Positions 1 to 4,805 of a stretch of 14,637 nucleotides of DNA are shown here, piece by piece. The stretch is from Pseudomonadota bacterium. GTDB taxonomy: Bacteria; Pseudomonadota; Alphaproteobacteria; Ferrovibrionales; Ferrovibrionaceae. Made by a program: the position numbers and the translations under genes. Positions within the stretch are counted from its first letter, which is position 1. Every line of letters starts with the position of its first letter. Below the pieces are notes generated by a model that was given only the letters and a program-made list of their open reading frames with translations, was not told the origin of the DNA and made no database searches. The stretch is taken from assembly GCA_023433835.1 (NCBI GenBank), contig JAEYTW010000521.1:1-14637 (forward strand), in the 5' to 3' direction.

Positions 1-60
1 GGGGGGGGGGGGGGGGCCGGCGGGGGGGGGGGGGGGGGGGCGGGGGGGGCTCCCTGCCGC
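1..60. other. Poly-G tract at window edge, likely artefact
   Basis: Positions 1-50 are almost pure G, broken by only a few C residues, and run into ordinary high-GC sequence by about position 51. No gene or sensible codon pattern is visible. Such tracts arise when two-colour sequencing chemistry reads off the end of a fragment and calls dark cycles as G, so a contig end, or a physical end of a linear molecule, is the likeliest explanation. A genuine G-rich element cannot be excluded from the sequence alone. Confidence 0.75.
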
Positions 61-89
61 GTTTCGGCTCCAGCTACGGGGGCCGAAAC
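61..89. repeat. Inverted repeat upstream of terS
   Basis: The arms GTTTCGGC (61-68) and GCCGAAAC (82-89) are perfect 8-bp complements around a 13-base spacer. The hairpin sits directly before the first GTTACAGGGG repeat and about 40 bases before the terS start. In lambda-type phages the packaging site cos lies just in front of the small terminase gene, so this may be part of a packaging region. That role is inferred from position only. Confidence 0.45.
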
Positions 90-91
90 TG

Positions 92-116
92 GTTACAGGG
101 GGGTGGTTACAGGGGG
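92..116 (+). promoter_or_regulatory. Two GTTACAGGGGG direct repeats before terS
   Basis: GTTACAGGGGG occurs at 92-102 and 106-116, 14 bases apart, just upstream of the terS start. The same word recurs inside the gene at 325-344 and inverted at 363-375. Repeated short sites next to a small terminase gene are what TerS binds in the cosB region of lambda-like phages, so TerS binding is the natural guess. An operator role is also possible. The second copy may double as the ribosome binding site (AGGGGG at 112-116) for the ATG at 127. Confidence 0.5.
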
Positions 117-126
117 CGGCCGGTCG

Positions 127-765
127 ATGACCCTCATGTCGATCAGCGCCTTTGCCCGATCGCACGGCGTGAGCCGCGCGGCGGTGAAAAAGTGGCAAAA
201 GGCCGGTTTTCTGCGGATGTCGGGCGATCAGGTGATCGTCGAAGAGTCGGACGGCTTGCTGAAGGCCGGCAGCCGGGGCCGGTTCGCGCAAGACGCCGAT
301 GCAGCCGCCCCGGCCCCCGCCGAGGTTACAGGGGTTACAGGGGGCGCGGCGCTCGGGTTACACCCCCCTGTAACCAGCCTGCCCGACGAGATCACCGCGG
401 AAGACGCGGCATCGCTCCGCCAGTTCCTTGACCGCCTGCTGCGGGGCGAGTTCAGCACCTTTGCCCAGGCCCAGGCGATCAAGGAAAACGCCTTGGCCGG
501 CATCCGGGCCCTGGAATTCATGACCAAGTCCGGCGCGCTGATCGACCTGGCCGAGGCGGAGGCGATCTTTTTCACCACGGCGCGGGCCGAGCGGGATCAC
601 TGGCGCGCATGGCCGGCGAAGGTGGCGGAGAAGATCGCTTCCATCATCGGGGTTGAGGCCGAGCCGCTGAAACGCGCGCTGACCGAGTTCGTCACCGCCG
701 AGCTGGCGGAGCGCAGCGACCCGGAGTTCATCTCCGAAGACGGCGGCGAGGACGTTGACGCATGA
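127..765 (+). CDS. Phage terminase small subunit, Nu1-like (TerS)
   Basis: Predicted DNA-recognition subunit of the packaging terminase, which binds the packaging site and recruits the large subunit. A helix-turn-helix (ISAFARSHGVSRAAVKKWQK) begins about four residues into this model and is followed by a short wing and a linker of about 50 residues rich in Ala and Pro. The C-terminal half (from about FSTFAQAQAIKENALAGIRA to the end) is the helical segment typical of Nu1-type TerS, with the familiar KENALAGIRALEF...SGALID pattern. The frame is open from GTG 103; I chose ATG 127 because an AGGGGG lies 10 bases upstream. ATG 136 starts right at the domain and is also possible. The linker is encoded by DNA carrying GTTACAGGGG repeats. 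The stop overlaps an ATG (762) as ATGA, the usual coupling to terL, but that frame closes after 18 codons, so the expected terL start is missing. Confidence 0.82.
   Translation: MTLMSISAFARSHGVSRAAVKKWQKAGFLRMSGDQVIVEESDGLLKAGSRGRFAQDADAAAPAPAEVTGVTGGAALGLHPPVTSLPDEITAEDAASLRQFLDRLLRGEFSTFAQAQAIKENALAGIRALEFMTKSGALIDLAEAEAIFFTTARAERDHWRAWPAKVAEKIASIIGVEAEPLKRALTEFVTAELAERSDPEFISEDGGEDVDA
325..375. promoter_or_regulatory. Internal GTTACAGGGG cluster with inverted pair
   Basis: Inside terS, GTTACAGGGG occurs at 325-334 and again at 334-344. They are followed by a perfect inverted repeat with arms GGTTACA (356-362) and TGTAACC (369-375) around six C residues. The copies are read as Val-Thr-Gly in the first two cases, Leu-His in the third and Val-Thr on the opposite orientation. 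The sequence is therefore conserved as DNA rather than as protein. A protein-binding site array is the best explanation; the ligand is probably TerS itself. Confidence 0.55.
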
Positions 766-900
766 TCGCCCCCGCCGGGCCGACCTCGAGGTGGCCGGCG
801 CGCGCCTGTTCCACATGAAACGGCCCCGACACCTTGGGGGTATCGAGGCCGCAACCGGCGAAGGCGGGCTATCCGTTGTGGCCGCAGCCCGGACGGTGGA
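766..900. other. Non-coding gap after terS, lost terL start
   Basis: About 135 bases with no supported gene. An ATG at 762 overlaps the terS stop in the way terL genes usually start, but its frame ends at 818 after 18 codons. Neither of the other plus frames resembles the N-terminus of a GpA-type large terminase. This is a candidate junction where terL sequence was replaced. Confidence 0.4.
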
Positions 901-1092
901 TCAGCGGAACAGCAACCACCCGACGACGCCGAGGCCCGCCATGAAGGCGACGAAACCGGCCCGACTGATCCACGTTGCCCGGCGTTCTCGACGCTCCGAT
1001 TCCGTGTCGCGCTGAAAGCCATCGTTGTTGCAGTCGCGGAAATGCTCGCCCCGGGCCCCGCGCTGGTACTTGTCGCCCAGATCATCCGCCAT
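901..1092 (-). CDS. Small single-pass membrane protein, unknown
   Basis: A 63-residue protein with a charged N-terminal half (DKYQRGARGEHFRDCNNDGF, then many Arg and Glu) and one C-terminal membrane helix of roughly 18-20 residues (from about WISRAGFVAFMAGLGVVGWL). The predicted topology is tail-anchored with the charged part in the cytoplasm. The ATG lies two bases after the stop of the DUF2442 gene (TGATCATG), and AAAGGCGG provides a ribosome binding site inside that gene's 3' end, so the two should be translated together. It is the last gene of a three-gene operon. I do not recognise a family. A longer upstream frame exists but overlaps the DUF2442 gene and looks like a shadow. Confidence 0.65.
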   Translation of the reverse strand: MADDLGDKYQRGARGEHFRDCNNDGFQRDTESERRERRATWISRAGFVAFMAGLGVVGWLLFR

Positions 1093-1094
1093 GA

Positions 1095-1622
1095 TCAGAC
1101 CGCCTTTGCCGGGGCCTTCACCGCCGGTGACAGTCGGTTGGGCCTGCCGGCATAGCGGGGCTTGAAATGGGCCTGTATCACCATGGGATCGCGCAGGGCG
1201 GCCCGGCAGGCGATCTTCACGGCCGCCGGGATGGTCGAGCCGCGGCGGTAGCTGTGAAAGGTGCTGAGCGCGACGCCGAGGAAGTCGGCCGCCTCCTGGT
1301 TCGACAGCTTGGCGGTGCGCTGCCACGCCGCGAAATCCTCGGCCTCGAACGGCCGCTGTTCGTTGGCGAGCAAGCGCAGATGGAAGCCGTCAATCAGCAG
1401 GTCGTCGTTCCCGTCCCACTGCACGTCGGTGCCGTACTCGTCGACCTTGGCGGTGGCGAACACTTCGGCGGTCCGCAGCGGCGCCAGGACATCGCCGCCC
1501 GTGGCGATCCACCCGGCCAGGTCCACCCGCGCCTTGCCGCCGTCGCGCCACACGATATCGAGCGACGACGGCGGGACGATCTTCACCTTGCTGATGCGGG
1601 GCATTTCGGGGCTTGCGTTCAT
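1095..1622 (-). CDS. DUF2442 protein with C-terminal helix-turn-helix
   Basis: A 175-residue protein. Residues about 8-90 match the DUF2442 pattern (ISKVKIVPPSSLDIVWRDGG, DLAGWI, LRTAEVFATAKVDEYGTDVQWDG). Residues about 103-140 form an XRE-like helix-turn-helix (LSNQEAADFLGVALSTFHSY, then RRGSTIPAAVKIACRAAL). The tail is rich in Ala, Pro and Lys. From memory, DUF2442 genes often sit next to DUF4160 genes, an arrangement regarded as toxin-antitoxin-like; here the DNA-binding tail makes this protein the likely regulator or antitoxin. The start 11 bases after the DUF4160 stop has GAGGA overlapping that stop as ribosome binding site. The frame extends further upstream but only through the DUF4160 gene. 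Toxin-antitoxin activity is inference. Confidence 0.82.
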   Translation of the reverse strand: MNASPEMPRISKVKIVPPSSLDIVWRDGGKARVDLAGWIATGGDVLAPLRTAEVFATAKVDEYGTDVQWDGNDDLLIDGFHLRLLANEQRPFEAEDFAAWQRTAKLSNQEAADFLGVALSTFHSYRRGSTIPAAVKIACRAALRDPMVIQAHFKPRYAGRPNRLSPAVKAPAKAV

Positions 1623-1633
1623 GGTGCTGATCC

Positions 1634-1876
1634 TCAGGTGGTCGGATAGTTCGCGTTGATCCTGTTCCACTCGGCGACGATCGCCGGCCGGTTCGCCTTG
1701 GCCCAACCCATGACGTCCTGCAGGACCGCCGGGGGTATGTGGCCTTCCATGATCGTCATGGTGGCGATCGAAACCATCGCCTGAAAGTCGTGGTGCTTGA
1801 CGTGGAAATGCGGCGGAAGGTGGTCGTTGGCATTCACCCGGATTTCGATCTTGCCGATGGTGTGAAGCTTGCCCAT
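1634..1876 (-). CDS. DUF4160 protein, candidate toxin-like partner
   Basis: An 80-residue protein matching the short DUF4160 family: a start such as GKLHTIGKIEIRVNANDHLP, the hallmark PPHFHVKHHD, and a C-terminal GHIPPAVLQDVMGWAKANRP followed by a final EW. The His-rich motif with nDHxPPHFHv is the family signature; the molecular activity is not established to my knowledge. It is the first gene of the minus-strand operon with the DUF2442 gene 11 bases downstream. The start is supported by AAGGGG six or seven bases before the ATG. A longer frame reaching 2032 would run through the intergenic operator region and is rejected. Regulation is probably through the TGCGA palindrome at 1908-1920. Confidence 0.84.
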   Translation of the reverse strand: MGKLHTIGKIEIRVNANDHLPPHFHVKHHDFQAMVSIATMTIMEGHIPPAVLQDVMGWAKANRPAIVAEWNRINANYPTT

Positions 1877-1907
1877 GTCCGCCCCTTCCGTTGCAGGAAA
1901 AACATAG

Positions 1908-1920
1908 TGCGAAAATCGCA
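1908..1920. promoter_or_regulatory. TGCGA-AAA-TCGCA palindrome, candidate operator
   Basis: A 13-base palindrome, arms TGCGA and TCGCA around AAA, lies 32 bases before the DUF4160 start. A partial second copy (GAAAACGCATGA) sits near 1942-1953. It falls in an AT-richer interval where the minus-strand promoter must be. The HTH-bearing DUF2442 protein is a reasonable ligand, giving autoregulation, but this is inferred. Confidence 0.45.
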
Positions 1921-1979
1921 TGGGCGCAAGTGGCCAGTGCAGAAAACGCATGATATTTCTCGCAGCCCGGAACCACGAT

Positions 1980-2041
1980 GCTAGCGGCAATGCTAGCAAT
2001 CTATCGCTTGTTGTTAACGACAATGCTAGCATCCCGCTAGC
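1980..2041. promoter_or_regulatory. Upstream GCTAGC operator cluster (4 sites)
   Basis: GCTAGC palindromes begin at 1980, 1992, 2025 and 2036, most extended to ATGCTAGC. The steps are 12, 33 and 11 bases, all near multiples of the DNA helical repeat, so the sites lie on one face. They cover the region between the divergent DUF4160 operon and the ribbon-helix-helix gene, where the promoter of the latter should be (a TTGTTGTTAACG stretch lies at 2008-2019). An autoregulatory operator for the downstream protein is the best guess. Confidence 0.65.
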
Positions 2042-2061
2042 ACGAAACAGGAGCCTTGCCG

Positions 2062-2550
2062 ATGGCCGTAGATACCTCCCAGGTCAATGTCCGCCTGACT
2101 TTGCCGCATGCCGACCTTGTCCGGCGGACGGTCGCCCGACTTCGAAGCGATCTGACTTTCGAAGGCGCGCTAGCAGCAATGCTAGCATCTGCTAGCGATC
2201 AGGCTGGCGATGCTAGCGTGGCGCTAGCGCCGACTGGCACCCCCTCGGCCGACCGGGACGGTTCGGACGTCCGGGCCGAGATTGCGGCGCTGGCGGCCCG
2301 GGTCACGGCCCTGGAAGCCGCTGCGCCGCAAAAGGCCATGTCCGCCCCGCCGCCGAAGGATAGCGCCGCCCCGGCCGGGCGGGTCTCGCGGGCCGAGTTC
2401 GGCCGTCTGCACGGGGTGAGCCGGGCCATGGTGACGAAGTGGGGCAATCTCGGCTGCATCGTTGATGACGGCGGGCTGGTCGACGTGGCCGCGTCCGACG
2501 AGCTGCTGAAGGCCCGCCAGTTCGGCCGGTACCGGAACCCCGCCGCCTGA
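2062..2550 (+). CDS. RHH plus TerS-like HTH fusion DNA-binding protein
   Basis: A 162-residue protein of two DNA-binding parts. Residues about 8-43 look like a ribbon-helix-helix: a strand (VNVRLTLP) then two helices (HADLVRRTVARLRSD and TFEGALAAMLAS). Residues about 70-90 form a short coiled coil (DVRAEIAALAARVTALEAAA), probably for dimerisation. The last 50 residues (from SRAEFGRLHGVSRAMVTKWG) form a winged helix-turn-helix about 47% identical over 51 positions to the N-terminus of the TerS at 127. The ATG follows AGGAG by eight bases. Nine GCTAGC sites flank and enter the gene. Possible roles are an autoregulator, a partition-type protein, or a TerS competitor acting on packaging. I do not know this architecture as a named family. 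Confidence 0.72.
   Translation: MAVDTSQVNVRLTLPHADLVRRTVARLRSDLTFEGALAAMLASASDQAGDASVALAPTGTPSADRDGSDVRAEIAALAARVTALEAAAPQKAMSAPPPKDSAAPAGRVSRAEFGRLHGVSRAMVTKWGNLGCIVDDGGLVDVAASDELLKARQFGRYRNPAA
2169..2228. promoter_or_regulatory. Internal GCTAGC cluster (5 sites) in coding DNA
   Basis: GCTAGC begins at 2169, 2181, 2191, 2212 and 2223, with steps of 12, 10, 21 and 11 bases. Two copies are read as Ala-Ser (GCT AGC) and three are offset so that CTA is a Leu codon. The motif is therefore kept at the DNA level regardless of reading frame. The use of CTA, rare in such high-GC genes, supports this. Together with the upstream cluster it brackets the part of the gene that encodes the ribbon-helix-helix, which would allow DNA looping or a spread nucleoprotein complex. 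Confidence 0.68.
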
Positions 2551-2567
2551 TCGGCCGGCAGCGGGGT
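2537..2567. terminator. Weak stem between convergent genes
   Basis: ACCCCGC (2537-2543) and GCGGGGT (2561-2567) are perfect 7-bp complements lying between the ends of the convergent genes at 2550 and 2576. There is no T tract on either side, so this is at best a weak intrinsic terminator candidate. Confidence 0.25.
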
Positions 2568-2575
2568 GGCGGGCC

Positions 2576-2797
2576 TCAAAGGAGGCCGCGCCCCGGATAG
2601 ACCGAGGGCACAAGCCGTTCCTCGTCCGCGATAGCGCGGTCGATCGCTTCAATCTGCGCCTGGATCGCCGTGACCTTCTCGGCCGGCGCGTTATAGGCCT
2701 GGATCGCTTCGGCCGTCGTTTTGCGGCGCTGCTCGACCAGCACCTCACGCAGCCGCTTCAGGTTGCCGACCGGCGTGCCTGCGGTGTTCTCGGACAT
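2576..2797 (-). CDS. Small coiled-coil protein, unknown
   Basis: A 73-residue soluble protein dominated by charged helices with heptad-like spacing (VGNLKRLREVLVEQRRKTTA, then KVTAIQAQIEAIDRAIADEE) and a short C-terminal tail (VPSVYPGRGLL). It probably forms a two-helix coiled-coil hairpin. GGAG lies seven bases before the ATG at 2797, which decides the start over a longer frame reaching 2995 that would run through the hairpin region. It is convergent with the fusion-protein gene and stands alone on its strand. I do not recognise a family and no function can be assigned. Confidence 0.62.
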   Translation of the reverse strand: MSENTAGTPVGNLKRLREVLVEQRRKTTAEAIQAYNAPAEKVTAIQAQIEAIDRAIADEERLVPSVYPGRGLL

Positions 2798-2938
2798 GGG
2801 TTTCTCCACGGGGATGGAAGGGCACCAGGATCGGCGCCCCTGCGCCAGCATATCACCCGCCCGGCTGGGCTCTACCAGATGTGGGGGTGCCCCGGCTGGC
2901 CCGACACCATGACCCGCCAGAAAATGGGGCATGCGGAA

Positions 2939-2963
2939 CGTCCCCCTTGCAACAAGGGGGACG
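2939..2963. repeat. Perfect 10-bp hairpin
   Basis: Arms CGTCCCCCTT (2939-2948) and AAGGGGGACG (2954-2963) flank the loop GCAAC. The stem is strong, but no T tract follows on either strand, so it is not a standard terminator. A GCATGC palindrome lies just before it. It could be an operator, an RNA hairpin or a recombination site. Confidence 0.6.
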
Positions 2964-3074
2964 CCGCGCATATCGTCGAAGGTGGAGCGTGACAACTCCC
3001 GCGGTGAAGGCCAGCCACGGCCGTTCGCCGCATCCGTGATAGGCAGCCGGATCGCTAAATCAGGTCGCCAAACC

Positions 3075-3172
3075 GAACGTGCCCGCCGCCAGGCGGGCGC
3101 GAACCGGCGCGTACTATGCCGGGAGTCCGTCCGCTATACAATACCCGTAAGGGGAAGGCGGCGGGCACGTTC
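3075..3172. repeat. 16-bp perfect inverted repeat with 66-base interior
   Basis: Arm 3075-3090 (GAACGTGCCCGCCGCC) is the exact reverse complement of 3157-3172. The interior has a further GGCGGGC complement next to the left arm, and the TATACAAT stretch at 3135-3142. A perfect 16-bp match is beyond chance even in GC-rich DNA. It could fold as an RNA stem closing a structured transcript, or be a pair of protein sites. Confidence 0.6.
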
Positions 3173-3283
3173 TCACGGGCGTGTTGTCACCCTCCCGGCG
3201 CCAGTGCCGACCCGCTGGCGATGGTGTCCACCGAGACACCGCCGGCCGTGACAAGCCGGTCTTGATGACCGTGAGCAAACCTT

Positions 3284-4003
3284 ATGACCACCAACATCCC
3301 TGGCCGGCCGGAAGCGGCCGGCAACGCGCATGCTATGCGCGTCCCTGCCGATGTGCCTGGCGCGTCACCAGGCCAAGCCCTGCCGGCTCGGCCCGCCGCA
3401 TGGTCGGCGATCCGTGACGAGCTGTATCCCGCGCTGTGCGCCCGCGGCCTGACAGCGGAGGCTGCGGGCGTCGCGGCCGAACGCGGTGCCGATGCCGCCA
3501 TCGTCGAAGCCCGCCTCGTGACCCTCGCTGAAGCTCGACGCTGGGGCAGGCCCTACGATGGCCGCCCGCTGGCCGCCCCCGAGACCGGAGCACCCGCCGC
3601 CGATCCCGATGCCGCCGTGCATGCCCTGCGCCGCGACCTGCAGGTGGCCAGCGCCGCATGGGAAGCGCTTGCCGACGCCGTCGACATGGCGCTGAAGCGG
3701 GCCGAGGCTGCGGTGCCGGCCCGGCTGCCGAAGGTGGACCAGCAAGCCCGGCTGGCGCGGGCCCGGGACGCCGAGGGGTACCCCGAGACGAAGGCGGCCG
3801 AGGAAGCCGCCCACGCCGCCATAGGGCCGATGCTCGAACGCATGAAGGCGGCGGAGCCGGTGACCTTGGCCGGCTATGCCGCCATGGTGGCGGCGCTGCT
3901 GGCCGCTATCGTCGATCCTGACGACGACGGCACCGAGCCGGCCGACGTCATCCCCCGGCTGATGCTGGCCGAGGCCGAGCGCCTCGCGGCGGTGCGGTCA
4001 TGA
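3284..4003 (+). CDS. Tandem family member 1, no signal sequence
   Basis: A 239-residue, Ala-rich, mostly helical protein and the first gene of the ATGA-linked chain. Its C-terminal part carries the motif shared by the four downstream paralogues (EPVTLAGYAAMVAALLAAIV), preceded by a helix with a KAAEEAAHAA-type stretch, and ends in LAEAERLAAVRS, nearly identical to the end of the protein at 4242. Unlike those paralogues it has no twin-arginine or hydrophobic N-terminus, so it should stay in the cytoplasm. The ribosome binding site before ATG 3284 is poor and the first 40 residues look unstructured, so a later start is possible. The early coding region carries a 19-base palindrome. The family resembles hypothetical proteins I recall from alphaproteobacterial prophages, with no known function. 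Confidence 0.68.
   Translation: MTTNIPGRPEAAGNAHAMRVPADVPGASPGQALPARPAAWSAIRDELYPALCARGLTAEAAGVAAERGADAAIVEARLVTLAEARRWGRPYDGRPLAAPETGAPAADPDAAVHALRRDLQVASAAWEALADAVDMALKRAEAAVPARLPKVDQQARLARARDAEGYPETKAAEEAAHAAIGPMLERMKAAEPVTLAGYAAMVAALLAAIVDPDDDGTEPADVIPRLMLAEAERLAAVRS
3324..3342. promoter_or_regulatory. 19-base palindrome in early coding DNA
   Basis: Arms ACGCGCAT (3324-3331) and ATGCGCGT (3335-3342) flank GCT, a perfect operator-like palindrome about 40 bases after the presumed start of the chain. Its location inside the poorly conserved N-terminal stretch of the first gene raises the possibility that the true start is downstream and this is the operator of the operon. Confidence 0.4.
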
Positions 4004-4245
4004 ACGCGCCCGGCACCATCCTGCCCCGGCATCCGGCCGTCAGCCGGCACGCCGACAACCCGAAGTGGGCGACGATCGAGGCGATGACCCGGGCCGTGAT
4101 GGCGTCCCAGGCCGAGGCCTTCGGCTTCTCGGCTGCCGAGGTCGACTGGCTTACCCGCAGCGCGACCGACGCCTTTTTCGACCAGCCCGCAGCCGAGCGG
4201 CCCCGCCTGCCAGCGGTCGCCGATGAAGGGAGGATCGCTCAATGA
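4000..4245 (+). CDS. Small protein of unknown function
   Basis: An 81-residue protein with ATGA overlaps at both ends, placing it firmly in the chain. The middle (ATIEAMTRAVMASQAEAFGF then SAAEVDWLTRSATDAFFDQP) is probably helical; the ends are Pro-rich. It has no membrane segment or signal. I do not recognise a family. It sits between the signal-less and the first signal-bearing paralogue. Confidence 0.65.
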   Translation: MNAPGTILPRHPAVSRHADNPKWATIEAMTRAVMASQAEAFGFSAAEVDWLTRSATDAFFDQPAAERPRLPAVADEGRIAQ

Positions 4246-4805
4246 CCCGACGTCGCGAGTTTCTTGCCCGCATGGGCGCGGTGGCGGTTGTCGCCTCGTC
4301 GCCTGCCGCGTCGGCCTCGGCCGGCCCTGACCCTGACGCCGAGCTGCGCCGGTTGTGCGGTGCCCTGACCGCCGCCGCCCGGCGCTATGACGCGCTGTCC
4401 GACGAGGAAGGGCGGCTATTCGATCTGGCACAGCATGAGGGCCCGGGCCGCAAGCTCGACCTGTGGGAATGGGAGTCCGCCGCCCGGGCCGGCCTCGCGC
4501 CCGCCGCCGACCATGCCAGCCACAGCGAGTACGCGGCGTGGTGGCGCCAGACGCTCGACGCCGTTCATGAACGCGTCGGGGCAACGGCGATGGTGGGGAA
4601 GGCCGCCGAGGCCGCTGCGGCGGCGCGCGCGCTGATCCCGCTGGTGGAAGCCGTCGAGCCGCGCACCGTGCACGGCTATGCGTTGAAGCTGTCGGCGCTG
4701 CTGGGCTGGATCGGCTACGAGCAAGATCCTGCTGAAACGGAGGATGTGGAAATTCCGCGCTGCATCCTGGCCGAGGCCCGCCGCCTCGTGGCGGTGCGGT
4801 CATGA
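4242..4805 (+). CDS. Tandem family member 2, Tat-type signal
   Basis: A 187-residue protein. The N-terminus has a twin-arginine motif fitting R-R-x-F-L (RREFL, residues 4-8), a hydrophobic stretch (MGAVAVVASSPAA) and an Ala-x-Ala-type cleavage region (SASAG, about residue 26), so export of a folded protein through the Tat pathway to the periplasm is predicted. The mature part is helical with a WEWESAARAG segment and a C-terminal family motif (EPRTVHGYALKLSALLGWIG). The last residues (LAEARRLVAVRS) nearly repeat the end of the protein at 3284, and the underlying DNA is alike, pointing to local duplication. ATGA overlaps join it to both neighbours. No catalytic motif is visible and function is unknown. 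Confidence 0.74.
   Translation: MTRRREFLARMGAVAVVASSPAASASAGPDPDAELRRLCGALTAAARRYDALSDEEGRLFDLAQHEGPGRKLDLWEWESAARAGLAPAADHASHSEYAAWWRQTLDAVHERVGATAMVGKAAEAAAAARALIPLVEAVEPRTVHGYALKLSALLGWIGYEQDPAETEDVEIPRCILAEARRLVAVRS

Larger units (their letters stand above)
2798..3283. other. Non-coding interval rich in inverted repeats
   Basis: About 490 bases with no convincing gene; the frames crossing it have no recognisable protein, no good ribosome binding site and shadow-like composition. It holds a strong 10-bp hairpin (2939-2963), a 16-bp inverted repeat with arms 82 bases apart (3075-3090 and 3157-3172), a small hairpin with arms GGTGTC and GACACC (3223-3240), and a TATACAAT stretch (3135-3142) that could be a -10 element without an evident -35. 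It must contain the promoter of the downstream nine-gene chain, and may encode a structured RNA or carry replication or recombination sites. Confidence 0.5.

Noticed and set aside
1..50. G-quadruplex or functional G-tract
   Set aside because: Position at the very edge and near-pure G composition fit a sequencing or assembly artefact better.
755..1015. 86-codon plus-strand frame after terS
   Set aside because: TTG start inside terS, opposite the small membrane protein gene, no resemblance to the TerL N-terminus or other family.
1980..2228. CRISPR-like or simple tandem repeat reading of the GCTAGC array
   Set aside because: The units are 6-8 bp palindromes with no long repeat or constant spacer; a protein-binding array fits better.
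2939..2963. Intrinsic terminator
   Set aside because: Strong stem but no T tract on either strand and no gene ending just before it.
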